This document shows positions 51,462 to 61,962 of a DNA stretch of 64,000 nt, in pieces; the first letter of the stretch is position 1; each line of letters begins with the position of its first letter. The translations under genes were made by a program, and so were the position numbers. Origin of the DNA: Arabidopsis thaliana (Eukaryota; Streptophyta; Magnoliopsida; Brassicales; Brassicaceae). The DNA lies in NCBI RefSeq assembly GCF_000001735.4, contig NC_003070.9, positions 28,071,971 through 28,135,970 on the forward strand. The letters run 5' to 3'. The notes under the pieces are model-generated. The model had not been told where the DNA came from and searched no databases. It saw only the letters and a program-made list of their open reading frames with translations.

Positions 51462-53630
51462 ATGGCAGACCCAGAGGTACAATTACCTTAAACCCCCTCA
51501 ATCTCCTCCTCTCACGAGTTCATTTTTTTCGATTTCGGATTTTTCTTCGTTTAGTTTCGTTCTGTTTCTTCTAGACCTTGTTTCTCTTATCGGACAGAAT
51601 CTTGTTGCTGATTTCGCTAATTTTGTTTAAATTTTGGGTTTCACGATGTGGGTTTTGTCTTGCTTTTCTTTTCGGGGTTTGCGATGATTTTTTGTTCGTT
51701 TTGTTTTGGGTTAACACAGACCTTAGCGGCGTTGAAGAGAGCCTACGCCGATACGATACTGAACACGACGAAGGAAGCGGCGGCACGTGTGATGGTTTCT
51801 GAGAAGAAGGCGCGTAGGTATCAGCAAGAACTTGTGACGGTTAGAAATGAAGCACTTCATACGTTGGTTAGGCTTAAACAGATGCTTGATTCCAAGGTAC
51901 TATCACTTTGTTCTTATTTTCATTTGTTTATGGGTTCTTGGTTTGTTTTATTTGGTTTCTGCCTGATTATGTTTTTGGGGTCTTAGAGGCATTTCTTTTT
52001 TCTTGCTTCATATGAAGATGGCTTTTGAAATTAAGTTTTTCAGCCTTGCTTTCATGGTTTTAAGCATTGTTAATGTTGTGTGTGTGTGTGTGACTCTGAG
52101 TTTTGTTTATTCAGTCTTTGACATTTGAAGTGACTAAAATCTTCCATCATTCAAATGATATGCTTCGAGACTATCATTTTTGCTATGTTTTTTCACTACA
52201 TTCACTTCATTGAACGTTGATACAAGCCATTGTTTTTGACACTCTTGAGACTATTACATTGATACTTTGCAGATATAGCTTTTCTCTTCCTCCATTGATA
52301 TTTGTTCATGAAACCTAAGGCCTAAAACTAATGAGCGTAACCAAGTGTAGCTTAGTGTCAGCAAGTTCTAGATTCGTTGTACCATTGTTGGCAGTGAGGC
52401 TTACACATATTTCATGGCTTATGCTCTCAATTCTCATTTCATCGTGAAATTTTTAAGTTAAAGGTTTTTCAGTGTGGGGGATATAGCTTTTTCATCTTAG
52501 AGACTGTATCACGTTTGCTTGAGGATGAGCTTTCCCTAATGGAGTATATCTTTCTTTTGTGGCTGGCTTTGCGTTTCCTCCTCAACTCTAATTTTTAAAA
52601 AACCGATTTGTGTTTATAGGTTAAGGAGACAGAGATGCAATCCTTGAAGCAGCAACAGAAGGTTGAGGAACTTGAAGCTCAGCTTGGAGAAGCTGAAGAT
52701 ATTGTAGGAGAGCTGAGGTTGGAGTTGAGAGTACTTCACGATGAGCTCAAGAAACTTACGGATGGTCAGAAACATCTTAAAAAGAATCATGAGGAAAACC
52801 TCTGTTGGAATAACCGTGATGCTGCAGTTTCTGTAATGCCTGAGGTTTCTTGCAGTCACGAGAACACAGAAGCTGTAGGTTTTTGCATCCCAGTGGAACA
52901 AAATGGATCAGTGGTGGCTAATGGGATAAAAGTACCGTCTTTGACTCGCATAAATAGTATTAACCGGTGTTCTTATAAAGATAACAAGGATCAATGTCAC
53001 TACACTCTTCCATCTATACTGACAAAACGCAGGGAAACTGAAGGTTTAGCTCAGATGATCCACACAGTAGATAGCAGTATGGCCAATGGGGTTCTGTCTT
53101 CCTCTGTAGAAGTAGGAGATGTGAATGATGGAGTATGTCTTCACGAAGTTTCGTCTTGTAAAATTGTAGAGAGCTTAGAAATGTCTGGTTGTGCTGATGC
53201 TACTGACTCCATATCTTCTGTTAAAGATGGAGAAGCCCCAATAGTGTCTCCAAACTCTTCTCAGAAGGATGTCGGCACTCTTATATCCTTGAAAACATCT
53301 CCTCCGAGGGAACATGAAAATGACAGAAAGCTGGAGATTAGCGAAACAGAGGCAAGGAAGGAAGAAAAAGAGAGCTGTGAGAATATGGAGGTTTCTGCAT
53401 CTCCTTTGTGCGAAGAAACTCCAGTTTTAGCACTGAGTAAAAATCGGTGCATCAAGTACACGTTCAAGAGGAAGAGAAAGAAGGAGGTCTTAAGTAATCT
53501 TGAAGGAGATTCCTCGTTTGAGGAGAGTAGAAACATGAAACAGAAGACTGTTGAGAAAGACGATGGTTACTTGGAGTCTCTGAAGCCTAGCTTTACCAGT
53601 GAATCATCTAGAGATGTAGTCTATGCTTAG
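51462..53630 (+). CDS. Coiled-coil protein of unknown function, 400 aa
   Basis: I do not recognise a characterised family; position corresponds to At1g74860. Three exons join in frame: 51462-51476, 51720-51896 and 52620-53630. The first coding exon is only five codons (MADPE). The N-terminal 110 residues are strongly helical and charged (LAALKRAYADTILNTTKEAA, then KQQQKVEELEAQLGEAEDIV, LRLELRVLHDELKKL), fitting a coiled coil. The rest is acidic and Ser/Glu-rich with little predicted order. A basic cluster IKYTFKRKRKKE near residue 340 looks like a nuclear localisation signal. A role as a nuclear scaffold is possible but is only inference. The 723-bp second intron carries a TG repeat. Confidence 0.82.
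52077..52092 (+). repeat. TG dinucleotide microsatellite
   Basis: Eight TG units inside the second intron of the coiled-coil gene. Confidence 0.8.
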
Positions 53631-55122
53631 CACATGTGGCTTGGAAGGTTAGTAAATATCGACATACATCTAATTTGCTATATCATATTAAGTTTATTAT
53701 GTTTCCTTCTTGCCTTTAAACTTGAAAGTGTATGGTCTAAAAACTGATATCAGTAGCAGTGCCCTTTTGTTGCATTATGGTTTTGGGTGTAAACTCTTGT
53801 CCATTGTGATGGGTTTATATATATATGATGTCCAAGATTCTGAATGTTCTATGTTTCTTTATTGTATTTTAATGGGCACAGCTTGTACCATTCTCGTAGA
53901 ATAAAGATTTGCAGCAGAACTAATCAACCAGTAGGATGCTCCAGCAAAATGGTTATAATCATCTAATATATAAGGATAGGTGGAAACTTTAAAATTCTTA
54001 CTTACACCTGGATGGTGTAAGACTAAAGAGCTACCATTGTATTGCTTCCATTTCGTACCTATGTAAATAATCTTACGTAGAAGTCTTTAGCAAATACTAG
54101 TTTTTGTGACTTGGTCAAAGTTTATTCATGGAAATTTGGACTTGCGACCATGAATCATGGACTAAATAAGGAAATGTTAATCAAATAAATAATTTGACTC
54201 AAGAGATTGCGATATCTATAAATGCGAGTTTGTTCAATCTTCTGTTTAAAAAGTTAAAGACCGTTTCAATATAATTACCGGCTTTACTTCTACGTAAAGA
54301 GTAATTAAGACTTACGGAGGACTTATTCTTTCAATTCTTTTGTGAAAATATAAGAATTTTTATGATCATAAATAATATATTAATGATCATTTAAGGAAAC
54401 ATGATATATTTACTAAATAATCTATAACAGTCTTAGATTCAAGACAAATAATATTTTTGATTATTTATGAAACCCATTATATATTTTCTAGATAATCTTA
54501 AAATTAAGAATCACAGACCTTAAAAATCAACTACAGTAAATTGTTGAGCTGTGTTTTAAACACAGTAGAAGGTTCCCTTAATTAATAATACTAAAAAGGT
54601 AACTATTGTATTTAGTTCCTTTATTATTCAAAATTCATTAATTTTTTCATTATTTTATTTTCTTTATCAATACAAACACATTAACAAATATATCTAGTTT
54701 GCTTAATTATTTAAAATGCATCCCCTTTTTTCCTAATCTTGTTATGGGAAAAAAACTCAGTCTACATGCCTTGTAGTCCAAGTTTCATTGACAGACCAAA
54801 AAAAGCCATTAGACTAAAAAAAATCCACTAATTCGACGTCGTTTCAGCCAATCAAAAATCACCAAGGGTATAGTTTCGTAAATTAAAAGTCAAACCAGGG
54901 GTAGTTTCCCAAACGAGATCCTTTATATACCGTGTACACACAAGCATTTGGTTCTCCGAGCGAGAGACTGAGAAATAGAAGGAGCGTAGCAGAGCAGTTT
55001 CCGATTTTCATTTCTCTCTCTTAATCCAGATTTAAGTATTAGGGTTTTTTCTTCTATCATCGCCATTACTCTCTCTCTCTGTTTCGCTTGTGTGTGTGTG
55101 TTGCTCAAAGATTATCATCATC
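53631..55122. other. Intergenic region upstream of the RING gene
   Basis: Very AT-rich. It holds the 3' UTR of the coiled-coil gene and the RING gene promoter, with a TATA-like TTTATATACC at 54922-54931 about 195 bp before the ATG. A 12-bp inverted repeat pair lies at 54073-54084 and 54286-54297. A CT microsatellite is in the leader. No gene is seen. Confidence 0.5.
55069..55080 (+). repeat. CT microsatellite in the leader of the RING gene
   Basis: Six CT units in the probable 5' UTR, common in Arabidopsis leaders. Confidence 0.7.
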
Positions 55123-56305
55123 ATGGTTGCTGTCACAGACTCTGAACTCTTTCATGGCTCTCCGATTTCAACAGATTTCTCCAAGAAACGCAAGGTGTGT
55201 TCTTCGAATTTCACTCCAATCTTAATGCGGTCGATTCGTTTCTTGTATCCGAGTATGTACGCTTGATTCAAAAGAAAAGTATAATCGATCCGCGTCTAAT
55301 ACCAAATCCCCAGTTTCTGTGTGATTCGAAGAACCGTGTTTTTCGTTGTCATGTGGATACCTTTTAGGGTTGATAATCGTCAATTCTTAATCTATGCATC
55401 GAATCTTGTGTGCATTTGCAGGCGAATTGGTTTTGTAAGCTGAAGCAGTGGAAGATTGATGCTCGTCGCAAACAATGGATTTCTCAATGTAAGAGCCTTT
55501 GAATCTTTAAGTTTTCAAGTTTTGTTCAATCTTTCGAGTGTTGATGATGATGAATTTGTTTGTGAATGGTATAGGGAAAAAAGCAAATGTAGATGAAGAA
55601 GAAATTGGACGTAGATTGAGATCTTTGTTAGAGAAACTGACTGATCAAAAAGCTTGGAGGATTGATTATGATGATGATGAGGATGATGAGATTGATCTTG
55701 AAAGGACATCATCATTTGCTAGTAGTCCCACGAGTGTTCTCAAGAGGAAAGATTCTGTTAGTGGTGATTGCTTTTGTTGTTCTAAGCAGATGACTGAGGA
55801 AGAGGAAGAAGTTTTTGACGATGCTTATGATAACTGGGATGGGTTTAAAGATGCGTTAAACTCCTTTGAGAATGATAACAACGAAAGCTCTCGACTTGTG
55901 ACAGAAGATTTTGAGCAAGAAGAAGAAGATCTGATTCCAGATACAAGCCAGAGGATGAACAAGTGCAAGCAAGAAGCTGCACCTGGAAATCAGACGACGA
56001 TTCACAGAAACAGTAATAAGAAGAAGAGGTCTAACTCTGAGAAGCAAAGAGGTGATGGTGATGAAGAATGTCCTATTTGCTCTGAGTTGATGGATGCAAC
56101 GGATCTAGAATTCGAACCATGTACTTGTGGGTTTCGGATTTGTCTCTTTTGCCATAACAAGATCAGTGAAAACGAAGCACGTTGTCCAGCTTGCAGGAAG
56201 GATTATAAAAAGACGAGTAAAAAAAGTGGAGAAGTAGGTTATCAGCAACGTGGTCGTGGCACTATTCCCTTGTCTCCGTCGTTTAGAGGACTTGACAGAG
56301 CTTAA
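55123..56305 (+). CDS. RING protein with NOT4-type C4C4 zinc finger, 289 aa
   Basis: Probable E3 ubiquitin ligase, matching At1g74870. Three exons: 55123-55194, 55422-55488 and 55575-56305. The RING lies near residues 213-257 and has only cysteines as ligands: CPIC, 13 residues, CTC, 4 residues, CLFC, 10 residues, CPAC. This C4C4 spacing is that of the CNOT4/MOT2 subunit of the CCR4-NOT complex. Unlike NOT4 there is no RNA-recognition motif after it; only about 30 residues follow. The N-terminal half is acidic (DYDDDEDDEIDLE, VTEDFEQEEEDL) with a small CFCC motif near 95. Targets are unknown. It converges on an F-box-like pseudogene. Confidence 0.88.
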
Positions 56306-56499
56306 GAGAGAAAGAAAGAAGTTCCAAAAGTTTCATGAAACTTTTTTTCTAGTTTTGTCCTTAGTTTCATCAGGAACAAGAATTTTGTGGTTTTGCTTAA
56401 TTAGATTGTTGTCATCTCGGCAATAAATTTTCATTCATGTTTGTGAATCATATAATACACATAAACCAATATTAGTCTTTTATTCGATACATCAAAAGA

Positions 56500-57216
56500 T
56501 CATTCCTTAATATTAGCAAAGAAAAGTTTGACTTCATGATGGCACAAACATATCTCACAAGCGGAAGAAGTAAGCATGTCGTCGTCCTCACCAAAACGAT
56601 GACGAAAACAATAGTTGGGAAAGATCTCGGTTCGACCATCGCAATTGCAGTTCTCACGAACATAGCTTTTTTGTAGGTGTCTCATCATCGGTTCGCCCCA
56701 CCACCACATATTTCTGATATGTGTCCGATGTTTTTCCATCTCCTTGATCGTATTTGACAACATCAAAGGTTTTCGTAGAGAAGACAAGATCTTGAAACCA
56801 TTTTGTTTTGTTTTGCCACCAAGACAAATTAGGATCAACCCATAAACATATTGTGCTTCTTGATTTCCATTGTTTGCAGTTTTTGCTATATGTTTGAGTC
56901 CTCTGTCTCGTTGACGTTCATGACTATCCCGATGAAAGTAATCGACAAGTCCTTTACGGTATATAGCCTCTAGGTTTCCACTCTTGCGACATCTTTTGAA
57001 AAAATTGTGAAATTTTTTACGGTTGCGCCATGGTAAAAGAGGGATTTTATTGAGGGAAAGCCGCTGCAGAATGTATCGATCGTTGCTGATACGTTTAAAC
57101 GATTTCGAAACTAATTGAAGATTGCGAAACTCGGATAATGATGAAGCTGCAACACATTAAGAGATCTCTACAAGAAGGTCTTCAGGTAGAGAATCTAGAG
57201 AAACAGAAACTGTCAT
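56500..57216 (-). pseudogene. F-box-like gene (At1g67623/At2g35280 type) with one in-frame stop
   Basis: The reading frame starts at the ATG at 57216 and gives a typical F-box opening (LDSLPEDLLVEIS). A TAA at codon 20 (57157-57159) then interrupts it. The frame stays open for 219 more codons to a TGA at 56500-56502, with VAASSLSEFRNLQLVSKSF, LNKIPLLPW, YVYGLILICLGGKTKQ and a C-terminal CEICLCHHEVKLFF. Relatives have SSC at the stop position, so one substitution of a Ser codon explains the break. No ATG, GTG or TTG restarts the frame until 56838. Otherwise there is no frameshift, so inactivation looks recent. It could still be functional in other accessions. Confidence 0.75.
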
Positions 57217-58141
57217 TCTGTGGGAATTCTTGAAAGAAGAAAAAGTACTATGGTTTGTTTAAGATTGTGAGTATTGTTTTCTCTCTTGATTTGTTGACTC
57301 GGGTTTTTATAACAATGTTTAGATTTCCTATTCCTAATAGGAAAAGGAAGTAATACAAAAGTTTAGAATAAGCCAAAAGATTAAAAATAAATAAAATCTA
57401 AAAAAGCTTTAAAAAAAAAAAGGAAAAATACATAATAATGGGATTAAATCCTTGTATGGAGAACAAATCCAAACCCTAGATTCTCTCATTCACCGTTCAC
57501 CAATGGGAAAACCCAAAAGGAGAAATCATAGGAAACCCACTAACATCACCATCACGTCAATAGTATTTTTGTGATGATGAAGAATTTATCAGAAAATGGA
57601 AGTCAAAGACAAAGCAGAGGAAAGGATTGTTTAATGAAGTTGTGAGAGATGAGATTGGCTTTGTGTCTTGTTACTCTCCTAGTCACATACATAATACATT
57701 GATTACGAGGTGAATTTGAAACATGTTGGCACACTTCCGCTTGTCTTCGTCGTTTAGAGCACCTAAATTTACCATCATCCGTCCATTAGGTCAGTAGTTA
57801 TATTTGTGATGATGAAGAAGTTTCCGGTTTTCGGAAAGTGGAAGCCAAAGACAAAACCAGAGGAAATTTTATGAAGCTGTGAGAAATGAGTTTATGTTGG
57901 GAGATCGATGAGATAAAATTACCATCATCCGTTTACTGAAGCTGCATTCTTATTATAGGAGTCTGATGACATATTCCACACTCCACAACAGTTTTTGTAA
58001 CTAATTGTAACGTTGATACTTTGTCAAACTCTTGAACACATGATCATGATGGTGCGCCATTGTTATCGTTCATCTCAGCTTAACACAATCCTTGGTATAT
58101 CAGTTGCATTCCAAAGGATTCTTCTTGGAACCTTCTTGACT
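57217..58141. other. Region between the F-box pseudogene and NDHO
   Basis: No accepted gene. It holds a two-copy diverged repeat with coding-like character (57549-57652 and 57783-57890) and a repeated ATTACCATCATCCGT-like motif near 57769 and 57919. The final part should contain the NDHO 3' UTR. Confidence 0.5.
57549..57890 (+). repeat. Diverged two-copy repeat, coding-like remnant
   Basis: Copies at 57549-57652 and 57783-57890 share TTTGTGATGATGAAGAA, TGGAAG-CAAAGACAAA and a GAAG-TGTGAGA-ATGAG end, with small indels. Copy 1 read in one frame gives DDEEFIRKWKSKTKQRKG and onward for over 40 codons; copy 2 gives DDEE and then drifts. I do not recognise the family. Confidence 0.5.
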
Positions 58142-59050
58142 CTACATTCGCTCGTAAACAAGTTTCTCACACTGCGGTGGAACAAAAACCAAGAACACAG
58201 AAACAATCATGACTTGACATCAAGACAATGCTACGTATTGTTGATGTACTGAGAAAATTATGAGTACCTTGATGAGCATATCTGTTGGGAGCCAAGCTGG
58301 TGCGGTGGGGATACCAACCCATCCAACCTAAAGTCTCCAAAATTCACAATCCATTAGCTCATCTTATGAAACAGAATAAACAATTTGTGTGGAGACTGAC
58401 TTACAAGTGCATACTCTCCTGTCTCAAAGACACGAAGGTCCAAGACCTGCAAGATTTAGATTACTTGTTCAATAAGCTTGAAATCTCTTGTGATTTATTT
58501 TCAAAAGGGATTGTGTTATACCTCGCCGCGATCTTCGTATATGTAATCAAGTCCTTTGTAGAAAGGAGGATGTCCAACTGATAAGTACTGTAATTTCAAC
58601 AAATGTAGCAAAACAAAAGTTTCAGAAACAGATTTTTGAAGAAGCAGCTTCAAAACTGGGAAAGATTTCGACTATACATTGATGCTGTTGAGGTACTTCT
58701 CTTTTTCCACACGAACGATTTGGCCCTTCTTCACTGTTTTCTCATCCACCAGAAACAGAAATTCAAAAGAATTATCAAAAATCTGTTATTGGATTCAACA
58801 CTTAGAAACAAAAGTGAGGGAACAGACTCGAGTAAACCGGTTTCTTGGGGAGGGTTTTAGGGGTTTTGGTTGCAGCTGGTGATGCTTCCCCATCAGACTT
58901 GCCCTGTGTGCTCTGTTTCTCTTTCTCTGCTTCTGCTTTGACTGTGAATTGAGGAAGAGATCGATGAGGGAGTCTTCTAGAAGAAATTGGTAATGAAGAG
59001 GAGATGGTTGAAAGAGAAGAAAGCTGAGACACAGTCGCAGAGAAAGCCAT
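58142..59050 (-). CDS. NDHO: NDH-O, subunit of the chloroplast NADH dehydrogenase-like complex, 158 aa
   Basis: Nuclear-encoded subunit of the thylakoid NDH complex for cyclic electron flow around photosystem I. Six exons join in frame: 58828-59050, 58678-58733, 58522-58587, 58405-58446, 58268-58327 and 58142-58171. The N-terminal 45 residues are Ser/Arg-rich and end FTVKAEAEKEK, a normal transit peptide junction. The mature part reads KKGQIVRVEKEKYLNS, then YLSVGHPPFYKGLDYIYEDRG, WVGIPTAPAWLPTDMLIKCE and ends VYERM, as in cyanobacterial and plant NdhO. A Met codon is split across the first intron. The last exon is only ten codons. Confidence 0.93.
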
Positions 59051-59619
59051 TGGAGAGACCACCAAGAAAAAAAATTATGTGTTCTTGGAGTTTCGGGATA
59101 AGACCGCAATGGTATCCAAGTCTCTCAACGGTCTAAAACAGACATCACTGAACCAATCATAAGATGCCACGTAAGTGCAAACAAGTTTCCTCTGCTATAC
59201 AACTAGGAATATAGTAATAGATAATGTATTCCAACAAAGATTATATTCGTTTTTTTTTGTTTTCTGATGCTTGAAAGTTTATGAATTATAAACACATACA
59301 AGTGAAATCGTGTATGTCACATGGAAGATCATATACAAAATCTTTTTACGTGTACTTTTAAATTATATGTTACATTATAGAATCTAATTGATCTGGTTGT
59401 GAAGTAGGAAACAATATATATACTGTAGGCAAAGTATTTAATTTTATAAAATTGTTTAAATCATATTCACATTGATCTCCTTTTGTTTTAACAAAAAAAA
59501 AAAACAGAGTAATAAGGTGAGCATTAGAATCTAGACTTACATAGTTGCATATATCAAAAATAATGTATATTACACAAGGAAATCAAGAGAAAACGTGAGA
59601 AAAGATTGAGCTCAATCAT
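59051..59619. other. Intergenic region upstream of NDHO, downstream of ARR15
   Basis: Holds the NDHO promoter and ARR15 3' UTR. Nothing else is seen. Confidence 0.5.
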
Positions 59620-60740
59620 TTAACCCCTAGACTCTAATTTGATCCTCTTGGAAGATGGAGTGTCGTCATCAAGGGAGGAAACATCATGAGACGACGATGA
59701 TGAAGATGTTGATGATGATGATGGAGATGAATCAATGTCGTTTTGTAGGATTCTCTTAGGACTAAGTTTTTTGGTTTTTCCTTCTTCAGCTTCACCACCT
59801 CTCATTATAAGTTCTTTTAAACGCTTCACATCAGCTAATTTCACCGGTTTTAGCAAAAACTCCTCTGCTCCTTCTATCATACATCTACAACAACAACAAC
59901 AACAAAAGAGAGGATAGACAAAAAAATCAGATTACAGTGTTAAGATCCATTGATTCAGTTTTGTATCTTTAGCTATAGTGACTTACTGTTCTATACGAGG
60001 TTGTATGTTCTCAGAAGACATTATCACTACTGGGATTTCTCTGAGTGCTGAAGACTCCTGGCAAATATACAACAGAATTTTTGTAAGGAAAACACGAGAA
60101 GAGCTTATTCAAATCTTGCTCTAATAAATGACACAAAATAGAAATTTACTTTGATCTTCTTGAGGAGTTCATATCCTGTTAGTCCCGGCATTGAATAATC
60201 CGTCACTATCAAGTTCACTTTCAAATCCTGTTATCAAAATTTGCAAAATTGTTCATATAAACGGCATCAATAAACAAATAATAAAATCATCCTCTAAAGG
60301 TTAAACTTTTGATCCACATTGTGAAACCTTAGATTTCTTGGGAGCCAAACCAGCATAAGAACACTTCAAGTTTCAACGTCTAGGGTTGATTTTGCTAGAA
60401 AACAGAGAGATTCTAAGAAATGAATGAATATATACCTTAAGACCAGAAGATCCATTGTCTCCATCTAAACCAAGATACTGCAGAGCCCTAGTCCCACTCT
60501 CAACAGTCGTCACTATATAAAGAAACCCACCAAATTTATCCAAAAAAACGAATCAGAAACCAAACAAAAGAAAAGCAGAAAACGTAAAGAGAAACAGTTT
60601 TGCCTTTTACCTTTACAAGCAGAGATCTTAAGCAATCTCTCAATAACTTTACGATCCACGAAACTATCATCAACGGCAAGAACATGTAACTCCGGTGAAG
60701 AAGAAGAAGATAAAGAAGAAGATAAATCTCTGAGAGCCAT
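59620..60740 (-). CDS. ARR15: Type-A response regulator ARR15, 206 aa
   Basis: Cytokinin-induced phospho-receiver that damps cytokinin signalling. Five exons: 60611-60740, 60436-60512, 60150-60227, 59987-60057 and 59620-59884. The receiver domain (about residues 18-145) has the acidic pair Asp24-Asp25 ([11 protein letters not shown]), the phospho-acceptor Asp79 ([15 protein letters not shown]) and Lys131 ([10 protein letters not shown]). There is no DNA-binding GARP domain after it, which marks type A. The tail is Ser-rich and ends [15 protein letters not shown] trinucleotide run lies just before the last acceptor. The leader has a GA repeat, and an AAGATCTT type-B ARR site lies upstream. ARR7 is the sister gene; identity rests on recognition and the neighbours. 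Confidence 0.93.
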
Positions 60741-60852
60741 TGTTTTCTCTCGGGAAAGTAAACAACAAAACAGATGAAGAAACGTTTAAAGTTTGAACGT
60801 CAAAGGACGCAGAAATCAATGTGAAGAAGGAAGACGAGGAGTTACATAAATA

Positions 60853-60873
60853 AGAGAGAGAGAGAGAGAGAGG
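60853..60873. repeat. GA microsatellite
   Basis: About ten GA units about 115 bp upstream of the ARR15 ATG, probably in its leader. Confidence 0.8.
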
Positions 60874-60970
60874 CAGAAGCGGTGAGTGAGATACATAAAT
60901 AAATAGGAAAGAGAAAGAGGAGGAGATTTAAGGAAATACACAGAAGAGAATCTGGAGGATCGGATCTTGA

Positions 60971-60989
60971 TGTTGTTGTTGTTGTTGTT
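60971..60989. repeat. GTT trinucleotide run
   Basis: Six TGT/GTT units directly beside the AAGATCTT site upstream of ARR15. Confidence 0.7.
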
Positions 60990-60997
60990 AAGATCTT
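60990..60997. promoter_or_regulatory. Candidate type-B ARR site (AAGATCTT) upstream of ARR15
   Basis: Type-B ARRs bind AGATH-like cores, and this palindrome gives AAGATCTT on both strands. It lies about 250 bp upstream of the ATG of a known cytokinin primary-response gene. Use is inferred. Confidence 0.4.
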
Positions 60998-61962
60998 GTG
61001 AGGGTCGGAAGAGAATCTAAAGGCGATGAGTGATGTGTTTATGTCTTGTCAGAAAACGTAATATTGTGTCTTCACGGTCATAATCTTTTTAGGGACCCAA
61101 TTTTCTTTGATTTTACGATCCTTTTGTCTGCTCTTTCTTTCTATCTGACAATGACTACTCTCCTCTCTTTTTATCTTTCGTATTCAGTAATTACATGTAC
61201 TGTCTATTAATTTCTTTCACTTGGTTTCTTTTCATTCTTTCACATAAAATAAAATTTTCACTACATTTATGTTGGAAAAAGAGTACATATATTTGTACTT
61301 TTGAAGATTCACAAAATCTATATAGAACTTATAAAATCTTCATGAGGTGAATCAATTGAAAGTTCACAAACATGATTTTTTTTCTCAAAACTTTAAAATA
61401 TAATTATTTTTGTAACTCATCAAATAAACTTTGGTGGACACCATTACAAAAACAAACATATCCATTCAAGGTTTGATTAATAACATAAAACGGTACAAAA
61501 ATTTAAGCAGATAGAGAAAGCGGTTAACGATATGTAAATAATTAAAAGTGGTATAAAGTAACGGATAGAAAGAACGGTGCGGTGAAAGTATCTTTTTAAT
61601 CGCTTTGGTATTATTTTCATAATCAATTACAACGGATACGCTATACTCCTACCGCAATGCATCAATTATAACCAATATGTTTTAGATGGAAAGGCCTGGT
61701 TAGCAATCGACTCTGCTGTTTGGTTTGTGAGAATCGTCGAACTCTTCTTTGAACTCCACAATGTCTTGTGAGACCATTTCCAAAGAATGCCCAATTAGAC
61801 CCATAAACCAACTAACTCTGTACAATCTGAAAAAGAAAGAAACGTTCCATAAAACGGTTAAAACATTATTTAGCGGTAAACAAATGTGATACAACTACAC
61901 CAAATTACCCAAGAAGTCACTTAAAAAGACTTTTTTCAAAACAAAATAAAACAAACCAATCG

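Larger units (their letters stand above)
60741..61962. other. Divergent promoter region, ARR15 / OTP43
   Basis: No gene. It contains a GA microsatellite (60853-60873), a GTT run (60971-60989) and the site AAGATCTT (60990-60997). Much of the rest is AT-rich. Confidence 0.5.

Noticed and set aside
56256..57758. Similarity between the RING gene end and 57726-57758 as proof of a gene duplication
   Set aside because: The match is only about 30 bases with several mismatches, so it is mentioned as a hint but not called as a pseudogene.
58013..58860. Plus-strand frames of 74-98 codons opposite NDHO
   Set aside because: They cross NDHO exons and introns and show no motif; all junctions on the minus strand give a known protein.
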